64,000 nucleotides of DNA from Brachybacterium sp042666875 (GTDB taxonomy: Bacteria; Actinomycetota; Actinomycetes; Actinomycetales; Dermabacteraceae), in the NCBI RefSeq assembly GCF_042666875.1, contig NZ_JBHTCX010000003.1:1-64000 (forward strand), in the 5' to 3' direction. The translations under genes and the position numbers were made by a program. The number at the start of each line of letters is the position of its first letter. Positions within the stretch are counted from its first letter, which is position 1. The notes under the pieces were generated by a model. It was not told where the DNA came from, did no database searches, and saw only the letters and a list, made by a program, of their open reading frames with translations. Of this stretch, positions 21,817 to 31,193 are shown one piece after another.

Positions 21817-24675
21817 ATGACGCTCGCACCATCGCGCGACACCGGCCGCGCACCATCGCTCGACGCCGACGGCGCGCCCACGCTCGACACCGATGTCGTC
21901 GCCCGCCACAAGCTCGCCCACGACGCCTCGCACTACCTGCTGCTGCCCGAGGCCGTCGCTTCTCCGGCCGACGAGGCCCAGGTCGTCGCGCTGCTGCGGC
22001 AGGCCACGCAGACCCGTCGGCCGGTCACCTTCCGCTCCGGCGGCACCAGTCTGTCCGGGCAGGCGCAGTCCGACTCCGTCCTGGCTGATGTGCGCCGGAA
22101 CTTCCGGTCCGTGGAGGTCCTCGACGGCGGCGAGCGCGTGCGCGTCGGCCCCGGGTCGACGCTGCGGCAGGTCAACGCGCACCTCGCCCGCCACGGACGC
22201 CGGCTGGGCCCGGACCCGGCCTCGGAGATCGCCTGCACGATCGGCGGGGTGATCGCCAACAATTCGTCGGGGATGGCCGCGGGGATCAGCGAGAACTCCT
22301 ATCGCACCCTCGAATCGCTGCGGTTCGTGCTGCCCAGCGGCACCGTGGTCGACACCGCCGCCCCGGATGCCGACGCCCGCCTGCGCGAGGACGAGCCGGA
22401 GCTGCACGAGGGCCTGGTCCGCCTGAGCCGTCGGGTGCGCGAGGATGCCGAGGCCACGCGGGTCATCCAGGAGCGGTTCGCCCTGAAGAACACGATGGGC
22501 TATGGCATCAACGCCCTGCTGGACTTCGAGGAGCCTGCCCAGGTCCTCGCCCACCTGGTCGTCGGCTCCGAGGGAACCCTCGCCTTCGTCTCCTCGGCGG
22601 TGTTCCGCACGGTCGCGATCCAGAAGCACATCACCACCGGGCTCATGGTGCTGCCGTCGCTGCAGACGGCCACGGCGGCGCTGCCGGAGGTGGTCGGCGC
22701 CGGGTTCGCGACCGCGGAGCTGATGGACGCCCGCTCCCTGACCGTCGCCCAGAACCTCGCGGGGGCGCCCCAGGAGATCCGGGGACTGGACGTCGCCGAC
22801 CATGCCGCACTCCTGGTCGAGCATCGCAGCGACGACCCGGACGAGCTCGAGCACAAGGCCTCCGAGGCGACCGCGCTGGCCGGCGGCCTCGGGCTGTCGA
22901 CGCCGCTGGAGATGACCACCGACACCTCCCGCCGGGCCGCGATGTGGACCAGCCGCAAGGGGCTCTACGCCGCGATCGCCGGCGCCCGACCGGAGGGCTC
23001 GACCGCGCTGCTGGAGGACGTGGTGGTTCCGGTTCCCGAGCTGGATGAGACCTGCCGCGGCCTGCAGTCCCTGTTCGAACGCCACGGCTATACCGAGTCG
23101 GTGATCTTCGGGCACGCCAAGGACGGCAACATCCACTTCCTGCTCAACGAGCGGCTCGGCCAGTCCCAGGACCGACTGGAGGCGTTCACGGAGGACATGG
23201 CCGAGCTGGTGCTCGATCACGGCGGCAACCTCAAGGCCGAGCACGGCACGGGCCGGGTCATGGCCCCGTTCGTCGAGCGCCAGTACGGCCCGGAGCTGTA
23301 CCGGGTGATGCGGGAGATCAAGCAGCTCGTCGACCCCGCCGGGGTCCTCAATCCGGGTGTCCTGCTCACCGATGACCCCTCGGCCCACATGCGCGATCTC
23401 AAGCCCGTCATCGGCATCGAGGAGGAAGCCGATCGCTGTGTGGAGTGCGGCTACTGCGAGCCGGTCTGCCCCAGCAAGGACCTCACCCTCACGCCGCGCC
23501 AGCGGATCGTGCTGCGACGGGACGCGAACCTCGCCGAGCAGCGCGACGACCTCGCCACGGCGGCGGCGATCCGCGAGGCCTACGAGTACCAGGGCGATCA
23601 GACCTGCGCGGCCGACGGGATGTGCGTGACCGCCTGCCCGGTCGACATCAACACCGGTGACCTGGTGCGGCGGCTGCGCGCGGAATCCGCGGAGACCCCG
23701 GCGGCCACGGCCTGGAAGGCCGCGTCCTCACGGTGGGCCACGGTCACCCGCGGGGCCTCGGCCGCGATGACCGCGGCCGGCGTGGTGCCCACGGCGCTGC
23801 CCCGGGCGGCGACCGACGTCGGCCGAGCTCTGCTCGGTGCGGAGACGGTGCCCGAGTACCGGCCCGAGCTGCCGCGCCGTGGCGGGTCGGTGCGCCGTGC
23901 CGGCGGCCGGGGTCGCACCGGGGCCGACGTCAGTGCCGTCTACCTCCCGGCCTGCGTGCACACCATGTTCGGCGCGGCCGAGGAGTCCCGCGGCAGGTGT
24001 GGCGGAGGCTGCGGTTGCGGGAGCGGGAGTGGGAGCACGACCGGCGTCCCGGCGTCGCTGACCCTCCTCGCCCAGCGCGCGGGAGTCCGGTTCGCCGTTC
24101 CGGACGACGCCGCCTCCCTGTGCTGCGGCACCCCGTTCTCCTCCAAGGGCATGACGGCGGCGAAGGAGCAGATGCGCGAGCGGGTGCGCAACGCCCTGCG
24201 CGAGGCCACCGATGGCGGCGAGCTGCCGGTGATCGTCGATGCGGCGAGCTGCACCGAGGGCATCGTCGAGGCCGTGGAAGGCACCGGCATCGAGGTCATC
24301 GACGCGATCACCTACGTGCGCCGCCACCTGCTGGACCGCCTCGAGATCCGCGAGCCGGCGCGCTCGGTGACCGTGCATCCCACGTGCTCGACCACCCATC
24401 TGGGCGCGAGCGACGATCTGGTCGCGATCGCCGAGGCCTGCGCCGAGGACGTCGTGGTGCCGGTGGAGTGGGGGTGCTGCGCCTACGCGGGGGACCGCGG
24501 CATGCTGCATCCGGAGCTGACCGCCTCGGCCACCGCCGCCGAGGCGGCCGAGGTCGCCCGGCGGGAGACGGACTGGTACGTCTCGGCCAACCGCACCTGC
24601 GAGCTGGGCATGCAGGCGGCGACCGGCAAGGCGTACCGCCACGTCCTGGAGCTGCTGGCCGCCGTGACGGCGTGA
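21817..24675 (+). CDS. FAD-binding and 4Fe-4S dehydrogenase (D-lactate/glycolate type)
   Basis: The 952-residue fusion enzyme has an FAD PCMH domain (about 40-270; FRSGGTSLSGQAQSD, IACTIGGVIANNSSGM), an FAD-oxidase C domain (about 280-520; FGHAKDGNIHF, EHGTGRVMAPFVE), a two-cluster ferredoxin segment (CVECGYCEPVCPSKD near 541; CAADGMCVTACPVD near 596), and a C-terminal CCG region (LCCGTPFSSKG; WGCCAYAGDRGML). It should oxidise a 2-hydroxyacid, probably D-lactate or glycolate, and pass electrons to the membrane quinone pool. A Cys/Gly insert (RCGGGCGCGSGSGS, about 726-740) between the CCG halves is unusual. ATG 21817 fits the leaderless TACCGT box. It converges with the SDR gene. Confidence 0.87.
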   Translation: MTLAPSRDTGRAPSLDADGAPTLDTDVVARHKLAHDASHYLLLPEAVASPADEAQVVALLRQATQTRRPVTFRSGGTSLSGQAQSDSVLADVRRNFRSVEVLDGGERVRVGPGSTLRQVNAHLARHGRRLGPDPASEIACTIGGVIANNSSGMAAGISENSYRTLESLRFVLPSGTVVDTAAPDADARLREDEPELHEGLVRLSRRVREDAEATRVIQERFALKNTMGYGINALLDFEEPAQVLAHLVVGSEGTLAFVSSAVFRTVAIQKHITTGLMVLPSLQTATAALPEVVGAGFATAELMDARSLTVAQNLAGAPQEIRGLDVADHAALLVEHRSDDPDELEHKASEATALAGGLGLSTPLEMTTDTSRRAAMWTSRKGLYAAIAGARPEGSTALLEDVVVPVPELDETCRGLQSLFERHGYTESVIFGHAKDGNIHFLLNERLGQSQDRLEAFTEDMAELVLDHGGNLKAEHGTGRVMAPFVERQYGPELYRVMREIKQLVDPAGVLNPGVLLTDDPSAHMRDLKPVIGIEEEADRCVECGYCEPVCPSKDLTLTPRQRIVLRRDANLAEQRDDLATAAAIREAYEYQGDQTCAADGMCVTACPVDINTGDLVRRLRAESAETPAATAWKAASSRWATVTRGASAAMTAAGVVPTALPRAATDVGRALLGAETVPEYRPELPRRGGSVRRAGGRGRTGADVSAVYLPACVHTMFGAAEESRGRCGGGCGCGSGSGSTTGVPASLTLLAQRAGVRFAVPDDAASLCCGTPFSSKGMTAAKEQMRERVRNALREATDGGELPVIVDAASCTEGIVEAVEGTGIEVIDAITYVRRHLLDRLEIREPARSVTVHPTCSTTHLGASDDLVAIAEACAEDVVVPVEWGCCAYAGDRGMLHPELTASATAAEAAEVARRETDWYVSANRTCELGMQAATGKAYRHVLELLAAVTA

Positions 24676-24688
24676 CCCCCGGGCTCCG

Positions 24689-26398
24689 TCAGTCCTGCGG
24701 GGTGTCCGTCTCCTGGGGAGTATGGGTCTCCAGATCCCGGCGGAAGGCTCGGCGGCGCGCGTAGGCGTGGACCTGGTCGAGGATCTCGGCCTGCCGCAGC
24801 GCGTTCTCGGCGAGCCGGGCGAAGACCTCAGGGTCCAGGCCCAGCAGCTCGGCATTGTCCTGGAGGGTCTGCCAGCCGCCCCGTTTGCCGATCACGGCGC
24901 TGCGCATCAGTTCGGTCTCCAGCACCATCGTCATCGGTGAGCGCGTGGCGAGGCGCCCGTTGTTCTTCAGCCGCCCGGCGCGCTCGCCGAGCCAGGCCAC
25001 GGCCTGCCGGTGCGGCAGCTGCCGGAAGCCGAGATCGTGGATGAGCTCCTCGAGGAACTGCCGCTCCGCCCGGATCTCCTGGCCGACGCTGGACAGCGGC
25101 GCGAACACCGGAGTGTCCACGAACGCCGCCGCCATCCGCTCGATGCGTTCCACGCCGGCCGAGGCGCCGGTGAGATGGTCGGAGAGGTAGAGATTCAGCA
25201 GGTCCTGCGTGACCTTCTCGGAGATCTGCGGGCGGGGCTCGACGGGCAGATGCCGGGTCGCTCCCCCGGGTGCCGTCTCGCCCACGCGGCCGCTCGGTCC
25301 GTCGGCCCGGGCCCCGGCACCGGCCACGGCCGGCACCTGATCGACGGGGAGCTGGGCGCGGCGGACATCGCGCGGCCGCATCGGCACCGAGCCGGCACCG
25401 TGGCCGGCGATCATCCCCTCCAGCAGTTCCTCGACCGCCTCGGCGGCGGTGTGGTGGGGCGCCCAGCCCAGTTCCGCCTTCGCTCGTTCGTTGCTCATGA
25501 CCGGCACGTTCATACCCATGTCGAACCAGCCCTCGTCGGCGGCGAGCAACCGGGCGCGATGGCCGGCGGTGAACGCGGCGCGCACCACCGAGTGGGGGAC
25601 CTGGAGGAAGCGGCCGTGGTCGACGATGTCGGCCAGCTCCTGCATGCCCAGCAGGTCGTCGGCGCAGATGTTGAAGGCCCCGCGCGCCCCGGTGACCGCG
25701 GCAGCTGCGTAGGCGGCGGCGACGTCGGCCGCGTGGACGGCCTGGATCCGCATCCCCGCCGGGAGCGGCAGCACCGGCGGGCGTCCCGCGCGCAGCGCCT
25801 GGATGGGCATCCAGGTGCCCAGGAAGTAGCGCTGGATCTGGGAGGCGGCGTCGGACTGGAAGATCAGCGCCGGGCGCAGCCGGGACACGGCGATCTCCGG
25901 GTGGGCGTGCTCGAACTCGTCGAGCACGCGCTCCTGGGCGGCCTTGTCGACGCTGTAGTGGGAGGAGCGGATGCCCTCGGTGCCCCAGGTCTCCTCGCGC
26001 ACCTCGTTGCCGGGCGAGGGCGAGTAGGCGCCGACGGACGAGGCCACCACGAGCCTCGGCACGCCGGCCTCGGCGGCGGCGCGGGCGACGTTCTCGGTGC
26101 CGTCCACGTTCACGCGGCGCAGCAGCTCGCGGCGGGTGTTGGGCTGGATCAGCCACGCGAGGTGGATGACGGCGTCCGCGCCCCGGAACGCGCCGGTCAG
26201 CTCGGAGACGGCCTGGTCCGGGTCGACGGCGGCGGCGATGTCGATCGAGGCCCAGTCGGCAAAGGAGTAGGGGGCCAGGTCCTGGTCGGGCAGGCGCCGG
26301 GCGATGCCGAGGACGGAGGTCACCTCCGGTCGCTGCTGCAGCGCGGCCAGCACGGCCGTTCCGACGTTCCCGGTGGCACCGACGACAGCGACTCTCAT
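24689..26398 (-). CDS. NAD-dependent epimerase/dehydratase (extended SDR) fused to a C-terminal helical domain
   Basis: The 569-residue protein starts with an extended SDR: MRVAVVGATGNVGTAV (GxxGxxG, residues 7-13), DAVIHLAWLIQP, VASSVGAYSP and catalytic YSVDK (YxxxK). The SDR part ends near 330 with NVPVMSNERAKAELGWAPHHT. After a Gly/Pro linker, a 170-residue all-helical domain follows (TQDLLNLYLSDHLTGASAGV...LKNNGRLATRSP...), resembling small stand-alone actinobacterial proteins with a ferritin-like look that I cannot name with certainty. It acts in the cytosol on an unknown substrate. The start at 26398 has GGGAGAGATCC; an upstream in-frame start at 26422 is less likely. Confidence 0.78.
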   Translation of the reverse strand: MRVAVVGATGNVGTAVLAALQQRPEVTSVLGIARRLPDQDLAPYSFADWASIDIAAAVDPDQAVSELTGAFRGADAVIHLAWLIQPNTRRELLRRVNVDGTENVARAAAEAGVPRLVVASSVGAYSPSPGNEVREETWGTEGIRSSHYSVDKAAQERVLDEFEHAHPEIAVSRLRPALIFQSDAASQIQRYFLGTWMPIQALRAGRPPVLPLPAGMRIQAVHAADVAAAYAAAAVTGARGAFNICADDLLGMQELADIVDHGRFLQVPHSVVRAAFTAGHRARLLAADEGWFDMGMNVPVMSNERAKAELGWAPHHTAAEAVEELLEGMIAGHGAGSVPMRPRDVRRAQLPVDQVPAVAGAGARADGPSGRVGETAPGGATRHLPVEPRPQISEKVTQDLLNLYLSDHLTGASAGVERIERMAAAFVDTPVFAPLSSVGQEIRAERQFLEELIHDLGFRQLPHRQAVAWLGERAGRLKNNGRLATRSPMTMVLETELMRSAVIGKRGGWQTLQDNAELLGLDPEVFARLAENALRQAEILDQVHAYARRRAFRRDLETHTPQETDTPQD

Positions 26399-26549
26399 GG
26401 ATCTCTCCCTCGTGAGCGTCACGCACTCGGCGTGACGGGCGGGCGGGTCCTGCTGGAGGTCCCAACCTACGCATCCGGCGTGCGCAGGTGAAGCGCCGGG
26501 ATCGGCTCTGACCGCTCGGTTCCCCGACCCGCCGCGCCCGGGGACCTAT

Positions 26550-27062
26550 CTACTCGCAGGCACCGTCAGCCACGGGAACGTTGAACAGCCGGATCACGGT
26601 GCCGCCCTTGGTCGCATACAGCGCGATGCCCGCACCGTCCTCGCGGCTGGTGGAGAAGCCGTACGTGCCGTTCTTCTGCATCGGCTCCCAGACGGCGTCG
26701 AAGCCGTGGTCCTCCAGGACGTCGTTGACGGCGTCGCGGCGCTCCATCCACGTCGACTTCTCCTGCGGGATCGCGGTCTCCGCAGTGGCGTCGCCGGGGG
26801 TCCATCGGCAGGTGCCCCGTACGTCCGTCGTGGCCTGCTCCCGGCCATCGGTCCACTGCGCATCGGGGCCGGTGAGCAGTGCGTCCTGCAGCGGAGGGAG
26901 CATCTCCTCGCTCATCGCGCGGGCCTGGTCGATCGGCACGGGGGTGGCAGAGCCCGAGCCGCATCCGCAGAGCGTCAGCGCGATCGCGGCGCCGGCGCCG
27001 AGCGCGCGCCGCCACCGGGCGCTCAGCCCCGAAGATCCGGATGTCGCCTCTGAACCCGCCAC
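26550..27062 (-). CDS. Small uncharacterised lipoprotein
   Basis: The 170-residue precursor has Arg residues, a hydrophobic stretch and lipobox ALTLCGCG (Cys at about 29-31), followed by a mature part of about 140 residues with WTDGREQATTDVRGTCRW and Cys-containing ends (GTCRW, DGACE) that could form a disulphide. It resembles generic actinobacterial LppA/Rv-type lipoproteins; no function is assignable. I start at GTG 27062 because AGGAG lies 5 bases upstream and the signal peptide then has normal length. An upstream ATG (27188) would add 42 residues before the signal. Confidence 0.6.
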   Translation of the reverse strand: MAGSEATSGSSGLSARWRRALGAGAAIALTLCGCGSGSATPVPIDQARAMSEEMLPPLQDALLTGPDAQWTDGREQATTDVRGTCRWTPGDATAETAIPQEKSTWMERRDAVNDVLEDHGFDAVWEPMQKNGTYGFSTSREDGAGIALYATKGGTVIRLFNVPVADGACE

Positions 27063-27318
27063 TGTGACTCCTGCGCACAAGGACTTCTGAGATCTGTCCA
27101 TCGTATCGGCCAGGGACGACGAGACCTGTAGGGCCCGCCAGGTCCGGTAGCTCATTGAATTACGCCATCGGTGTGAGTAACGTGTCATACGACAGAGTGG
27201 TCCCTCCAGCGGCCCACATCACCGTCTCGCCCGGGGCCATGGACGCGTCGAGCGGATGCCCGCGTGCTGTCTCGTCCGCGCCGGACAGGGCACCCTCCCC
27301 ATCCAGGAGCAGAACCAC

Positions 27319-28293
27319 ATGACCACTCCCCTGCGGATCGCCGTGCTCAGCGCATGGCACGTCCACGCCGAGGAATACGGCCGCGCCGCCCTCGATCACC
27401 CCGAGACCGAGCTCGTCGCCGTCTGGGACGACGACGCCGACCGCGGCCGTGAGCTCGCTGGGAAGCTCGGCGTCGAGGCCACCACGGACCTGGACGCTCT
27501 CCTGGCCCGCGACGACCTCGACGGCGTCACCGTCACCGCCGCCACCAGCGACCACGTCGAGCTGATGACCAAGGTGATCGCCGCCGGCAAGCACATCTTC
27601 ACCGAGAAGCTGCTGGCCCCCACCGTCGAGGGCTGCGACCAGCTGATCAGCGCCGCCCAGGAGGCCGGGGTGCGGGTCACCGTGTCCCTGCCGCGGCTCA
27701 CCCATGGCTACACCCTCGCCCTGCGCACGATCCTCGACGAGGGCACCCTGGGGCGCCTGACGTACTCGCGGGTGCGCCTGGCCCACAACGGCTCCACCGC
27801 CGACTGGCTGCCGGCCCGGTTCTACGACGCCTCCGAGGCGCTCGGCGGGGCCTTCTCCGACCTCGGCGCCCACCCCGTCTACCTCACCCAGCTGATCCTG
27901 GGCGAGGAGATCTCCACCGTGCGCTCGACCTACACCGACCAGACCGGTCGTGGGGTCGAGGACAACTCCTCGGTCACCGTCTCCACCCCCGACGGCGCCA
28001 TCGGCGTCATCGAGACCGGGTTCGTCACCCCGGCCAGCCCGTTCACCATCGAGGTCCACGGCACCGAGGGCTCGGTGCTGTACGGCTTCGAGAACGACGA
28101 CGAGGGCAACGCCGTGATGCGACTGGGCTCCAGTGAGGGCTGGTCGACGGTCGATGTGCCCGCCGACGACCCGATCCCCTTCGCCCAGTGGGTGGAGTCG
28201 ATCCGCACCGAGGCCACGATGGAGGAGAACCTCCGCCGGGCACGTGCCCTGACGGCACTGGTGGCCGCTGCGAACGACGACGCCCGCGCCTGA
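27319..28293 (+). CDS. Gfo/Idh/MocA-family oxidoreductase (first of a pair)
   Basis: The 324-residue NAD(P)-dependent dehydrogenase has a Rossmann start (LRIAVLSAWHVHAEEYGRAAL), DLDGVTVTAATSDHVELMTK, then HIFTEKLLAPTVEGCDQLI, where the EK lysine is the family's active-site residue, and FSDLGAHPVYLTQLILG with an Asp/His pair in the C-terminal beta-sheet domain. The GxGxxG is degenerate (LSAWHVHAE), as in one sugar-dehydrogenase subgroup. Substrates in the family are sugars and inositols. ATG 27319 follows CAGGAG. A hairpin and a second family member follow on the same strand, so a two-enzyme catabolic operon is likely. Confidence 0.83.
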   Translation: MTTPLRIAVLSAWHVHAEEYGRAALDHPETELVAVWDDDADRGRELAGKLGVEATTDLDALLARDDLDGVTVTAATSDHVELMTKVIAAGKHIFTEKLLAPTVEGCDQLISAAQEAGVRVTVSLPRLTHGYTLALRTILDEGTLGRLTYSRVRLAHNGSTADWLPARFYDASEALGGAFSDLGAHPVYLTQLILGEEISTVRSTYTDQTGRGVEDNSSVTVSTPDGAIGVIETGFVTPASPFTIEVHGTEGSVLYGFENDDEGNAVMRLGSSEGWSTVDVPADDPIPFAQWVESIRTEATMEENLRRARALTALVAAANDDARA

Positions 28294-28310
28294 GCCGCAC
28301 TACCCCGCAC

Positions 28311-28337
28311 GCCGCGCGGCCCCGGATGCCGCGCGGC
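28311..28337 (+). promoter_or_regulatory. Intercistronic hairpin between the two Gfo/Idh/MocA genes
   Basis: GCCGCGCGGC (self-complementary) occurs at 28311-28320 and 28328-28337 with a 7-base loop. There is no T tract, so it may be an RNA-processing or stability element, or a partial terminator setting the ratio of the two enzymes. Confidence 0.5.
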
Positions 28338-28363
28338 TCCATATTCTGCAGACAAGGAACACC

Positions 28364-29374
28364 ATGACCATCTCCCTGCCCGTCCGCATCGGCCTCATCG
28401 GAGCCGGCGGCATCGCCAACGCCCACATCGCCGGCTACGCGACGATCCCCGAGCGCGTGAAGATCACCGCGATCGCCGACGCCGTACCCGAGACCCTCGC
28501 CAAGCGCGTCGAGGAGACCGGCGCCCGCGCCTACACCGACTTCACCGAGCTGGTGAAGGACCCGGAGGTCGACGCCGTCGACATCTGCCTGCCCCACCAC
28601 CTGCACAAGGCGGCCATCGTGGCCGCCGCCGAGGCCGGCAAGCACATCCTGTGCGAGAAGCCGCTGTGCCTCAGCGCCGACGAGGCCGCTGAGGTGCGCG
28701 CCGCCGTCGAGAAGGCGGGCGTGACGCTGATGTGCGCGCACAACCAGCTGTTCATGCCGGCCGTGGCCAAGGCCAAGGAGGTCATCGACTCCGGCGCCCT
28801 CGGCGACGTGTACGAGGTGCGCACCACCGACTCGTTCTTCAACAACTTCGACCCCTCCACGATGGGATGGCGCGCCAAGGCCGCCACCAGCGGCGGCGGC
28901 GAGTACATCGACACCGGCTACCACCCCACCTACCTGCTGATGCACTTCGCGGGCGCCAAGCCGGTCAAGGCCTTCGCCATGATGTCGACCCACCGCCTGA
29001 AGTTCATGGAGGGCGAGGACTCCGCGCAGATCCTGGTGCGCTTCGACAACGGCAGCGTGGGCCAGCTGGTGACCTCCTGGGCCTACGACGCCGCGCCGGG
29101 CACCGACCGCTTCAGCGTCGTCGGCGAGAAGGGCTCGCTGAGCTCGGACGGCACCACGCTGCGGGTCAAGATCCGCGGCGAGGACGAGGAGCAGGTCTTC
29201 GAGCACGAGGCCGTCAACACCTTCGCCGCCGAGATCGCCGACTTCGTCGAGTGCCTCGAGACGGGCCGTCGCCCGCTGAACACCGAGGCCGAGGGCATCG
29301 CGGTGCTCGGCATCATCCTCGCCGCCTACGAGAGTGCACGCACCGGCGAGGCGGTCGACGTCCCGGTGGTCTGA
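28364..29374 (+). CDS. Gfo/Idh/MocA-family oxidoreductase (second of a pair)
   Basis: The 336-residue protein has a canonical Rossmann motif (RIGLIGAGGIANAHIAGY), AVDICLPHHLHKAAIVAAAEAGKHILCEKPLCLS with active-site Lys in CEKP, and the C-terminal GGGEYIDTGYHPTYLLMHFAG with D/H residues for substrate binding. It probably oxidises or reduces a sugar or cyclitol with NAD(P). Ribosome-binding site ACAAGGAAC precedes ATG 28364. It follows the first dehydrogenase and is closed by a strong terminator. Together they probably carry out successive steps on one substrate (inferred). Confidence 0.86.
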   Translation: MTISLPVRIGLIGAGGIANAHIAGYATIPERVKITAIADAVPETLAKRVEETGARAYTDFTELVKDPEVDAVDICLPHHLHKAAIVAAAEAGKHILCEKPLCLSADEAAEVRAAVEKAGVTLMCAHNQLFMPAVAKAKEVIDSGALGDVYEVRTTDSFFNNFDPSTMGWRAKAATSGGGEYIDTGYHPTYLLMHFAGAKPVKAFAMMSTHRLKFMEGEDSAQILVRFDNGSVGQLVTSWAYDAAPGTDRFSVVGEKGSLSSDGTTLRVKIRGEDEEQVFEHEAVNTFAAEIADFVECLETGRRPLNTEAEGIAVLGIILAAYESARTGEAVDVPVV

Positions 29375-29396
29375 ACCGCGGCGACGTTCAACAGCG

Positions 29397-29428
29397 CCGG
29401 CCGGTCCCGATTCGTCGGGGCCGGCCGG
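29397..29428 (+). terminator. Terminator of the Gfo/Idh/MocA pair
   Basis: A 14-bp stem CCGGCCGGTCCCGA (29397-29410) with a TTCG loop and its complement (one G-U pair) ends at 29428, followed by TCTGCTG. It closes the dehydrogenase operon just before the insertion sequence. Confidence 0.8.
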
Positions 29429-29501
29429 TCTGCTGTGGCCAGGCACCGAGGTGGGCGCAACAGTGGCTCGATTCCCGGCGCGGTCGTGCGACCGGGATCC
29501 T

Positions 29502-31193
29502 ACCTGACTTGCACAGGTGAGCGCGGATAGCGGCCATCCTGAGTTCATTAGTGCTGGTCAGCACGTTCTCGTTTGTGAGAATGGGTCACTAATGTGGCGG
29601 TAGGATCGGGTGATGGCCCCGTTCTTGAGGAAGGTGAAGACAGCCTCCGGTGCGACGGCGGTCCAGGTCGTGGCCAAGGACGGTCGTCGCAACCGGGTCC
29701 TCGAGCACCTCGGGTCCGCGCATTCTGAGGCTGAGTTGGCAGCGTTGATGCATCTGGGCCGCGAACGCCTGCATGTGGGGCAGGAAGCGCTCGATCTCGA
29801 TCTGACCAGCACTACTGCTCCTGGGGCGGGTGTCCTGACTATGCAGGACCGCCGCAGCCGATACCTCGTGGAGGTCCTCGAGGCGGCGTGGCACCGGCTC
29901 GGTTTCGAGGTCGTCAATGATGAAGCGTTCTTCCAGCTCGTCGCTGCTCGGCTTATCGAGCCGACCTCGATGAGCGATTCCCGCCGAGTCCTTCGCGAGG
30001 TCGGGATCAATCCCGTTCACCGCAACACCTTCCACGCCGCGCTGCGCCGCTGCGGGCAGCGGGAGTACCGCGACATGATCGCGAAGAAGTGCTTTGACCA
30101 CGTCTGGACCAGCGGTGATGTCTCGTTGGTGCTCTACGACGTCACCACGCTCTACTTCGAGGCGCCAAAGGAGGACGAGCTGCGCAAGGTCGGGTTCAGC
30201 AAGGAGCGCCGCGTGGATCCGCAGATCGTGGTCGGACTGCTCGTCGACCGGACCGGGTTCCCACTCGAGATCGGCTGCTACGAGGGAAACAAGGCCGAGA
30301 CGAAGACGATCGTGCCGATGATCATACAGTTCCAGGCCCGACACGGACTGGCCGACATCGTCGTCGTCGCCGACGCCGGGATGCTCTCGATGGAGAACCT
30401 GAACGCGATCGACGAGGCCGGACTGCGGTTCATCGTCGGCTCGAGACCGAAGAAAGCATCCGGTGACCTGGCCAATCACTTCCACTGGCACGGAGACGCG
30501 TTCATCGACGGGCAGCTGATAGACACCATCACCCCGCGCCACGGCAACACACGAACCGAGACGAAGTGGTGCCGGCGGGAGCCGGTCTGGGACGCGGAGG
30601 AATATCCCGGGCACTGGAGGGCGATCTGGGCCTACTCCCGCAAGCGGGCCATGCACGATGAATACACCCTGACCCAGCAGGAGAACCGGGCCCGCGCCGT
30701 GATCGCCGGCGATGCGAGCGTGAAGGGGACCCGGTTCGTCAAGACCACCGCCGCCGGCCGCATCCTCGACGAAGCCTCACTCGAGAAGGCCCGGTCCCTC
30801 GCAGGATTGAAGGGTTACGTCACCAAAGGCAGGCGTCATGCCCGCGGCGGAGGTTCTCTCCAGCTACCACGACCTCTGGCACGTGGAGCAGTCGTTCCGA
30901 ATGAGCACGACAGACCTGCAGGCCAGGCCCATGTTCCACCACCAGCGCGACGCGATCGAAGCCCACCTCACGATCGTGTTCACCGCGCTAGCGATCGCCC
31001 GCTACCTCCAGGACGTGACCGGCTACAGCATCCGGAAGATCATCCGGACCCTGAAGCCACTTCTCGAGGTCCAGGTCAACATCGGCGGACACCTCCACAC
31101 CGCTGTCGATCCCCTCACCGACGACGCTCGCCACATCCTCGATGCGCTCGATGCCCAGGAACCCGTGGGTCACTAAACCTGTGCAAGTCAGGT
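29502..31193 (+). mobile_element. IS1634-like insertion sequence with 17-bp terminal inverted repeats
   Basis: The 17-base ACCTGACTTGCACAGGT at 29502-29518 recurs inverted and without a mismatch at 31177-31193, bounding 1692 bases with one DDE transposase gene. Flanks show no target duplication (left GATCCT, right CGGATT). A hairpin (CATTAGTG at 29546-29553 with CACTAATG at 29587-29594, inner TTCTC/GAGAA) lies just before the transposase start and may dampen read-through. The transposase frame is broken. Confidence 0.9.
29613..31176 (+). pseudogene. IS1634-family transposase, frame disrupted near 30,830
   Basis: Frame one runs from MAPFLRKVKTASGATAVQVV through YDVTTLYFE and VVVADAGMLSMENLNAI (two catalytic-Asp regions of the DDE/IS4-type fold) to LAGLKGYVTK. 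The C-terminal part continues in the +1 frame from about 30,826 (AGVMPAAEVLSSYHDLWHVEQSFR, with the catalytic Glu in VEQSFR) to the stop at 31174-31176. The expected joining residues after GYVT are shortened, suggesting a net loss of about 5 bases. It is probably inactive unless rescued by frameshifting, for which I see no classic slippery site. Confidence 0.82.

Noticed and set aside
21616..23388. 590-codon minus-strand frame opposite the FAD/Fe-S gene
   Set aside because: Its composition (His/Gly/Arg/Leu runs) is typical of antisense frames, and the plus strand has clear FAD motifs throughout.
28341..28350. TATTCT box as a separate promoter for the second Gfo/Idh/MocA gene
   Set aside because: A start site from this box would remove or overlap the ribosome-binding site, and no -35 is visible.
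30838..31176. A separate small gene at the end of the first insertion sequence
   Set aside because: It is the C-terminal catalytic part of the same transposase in the +1 frame, not an independent gene.
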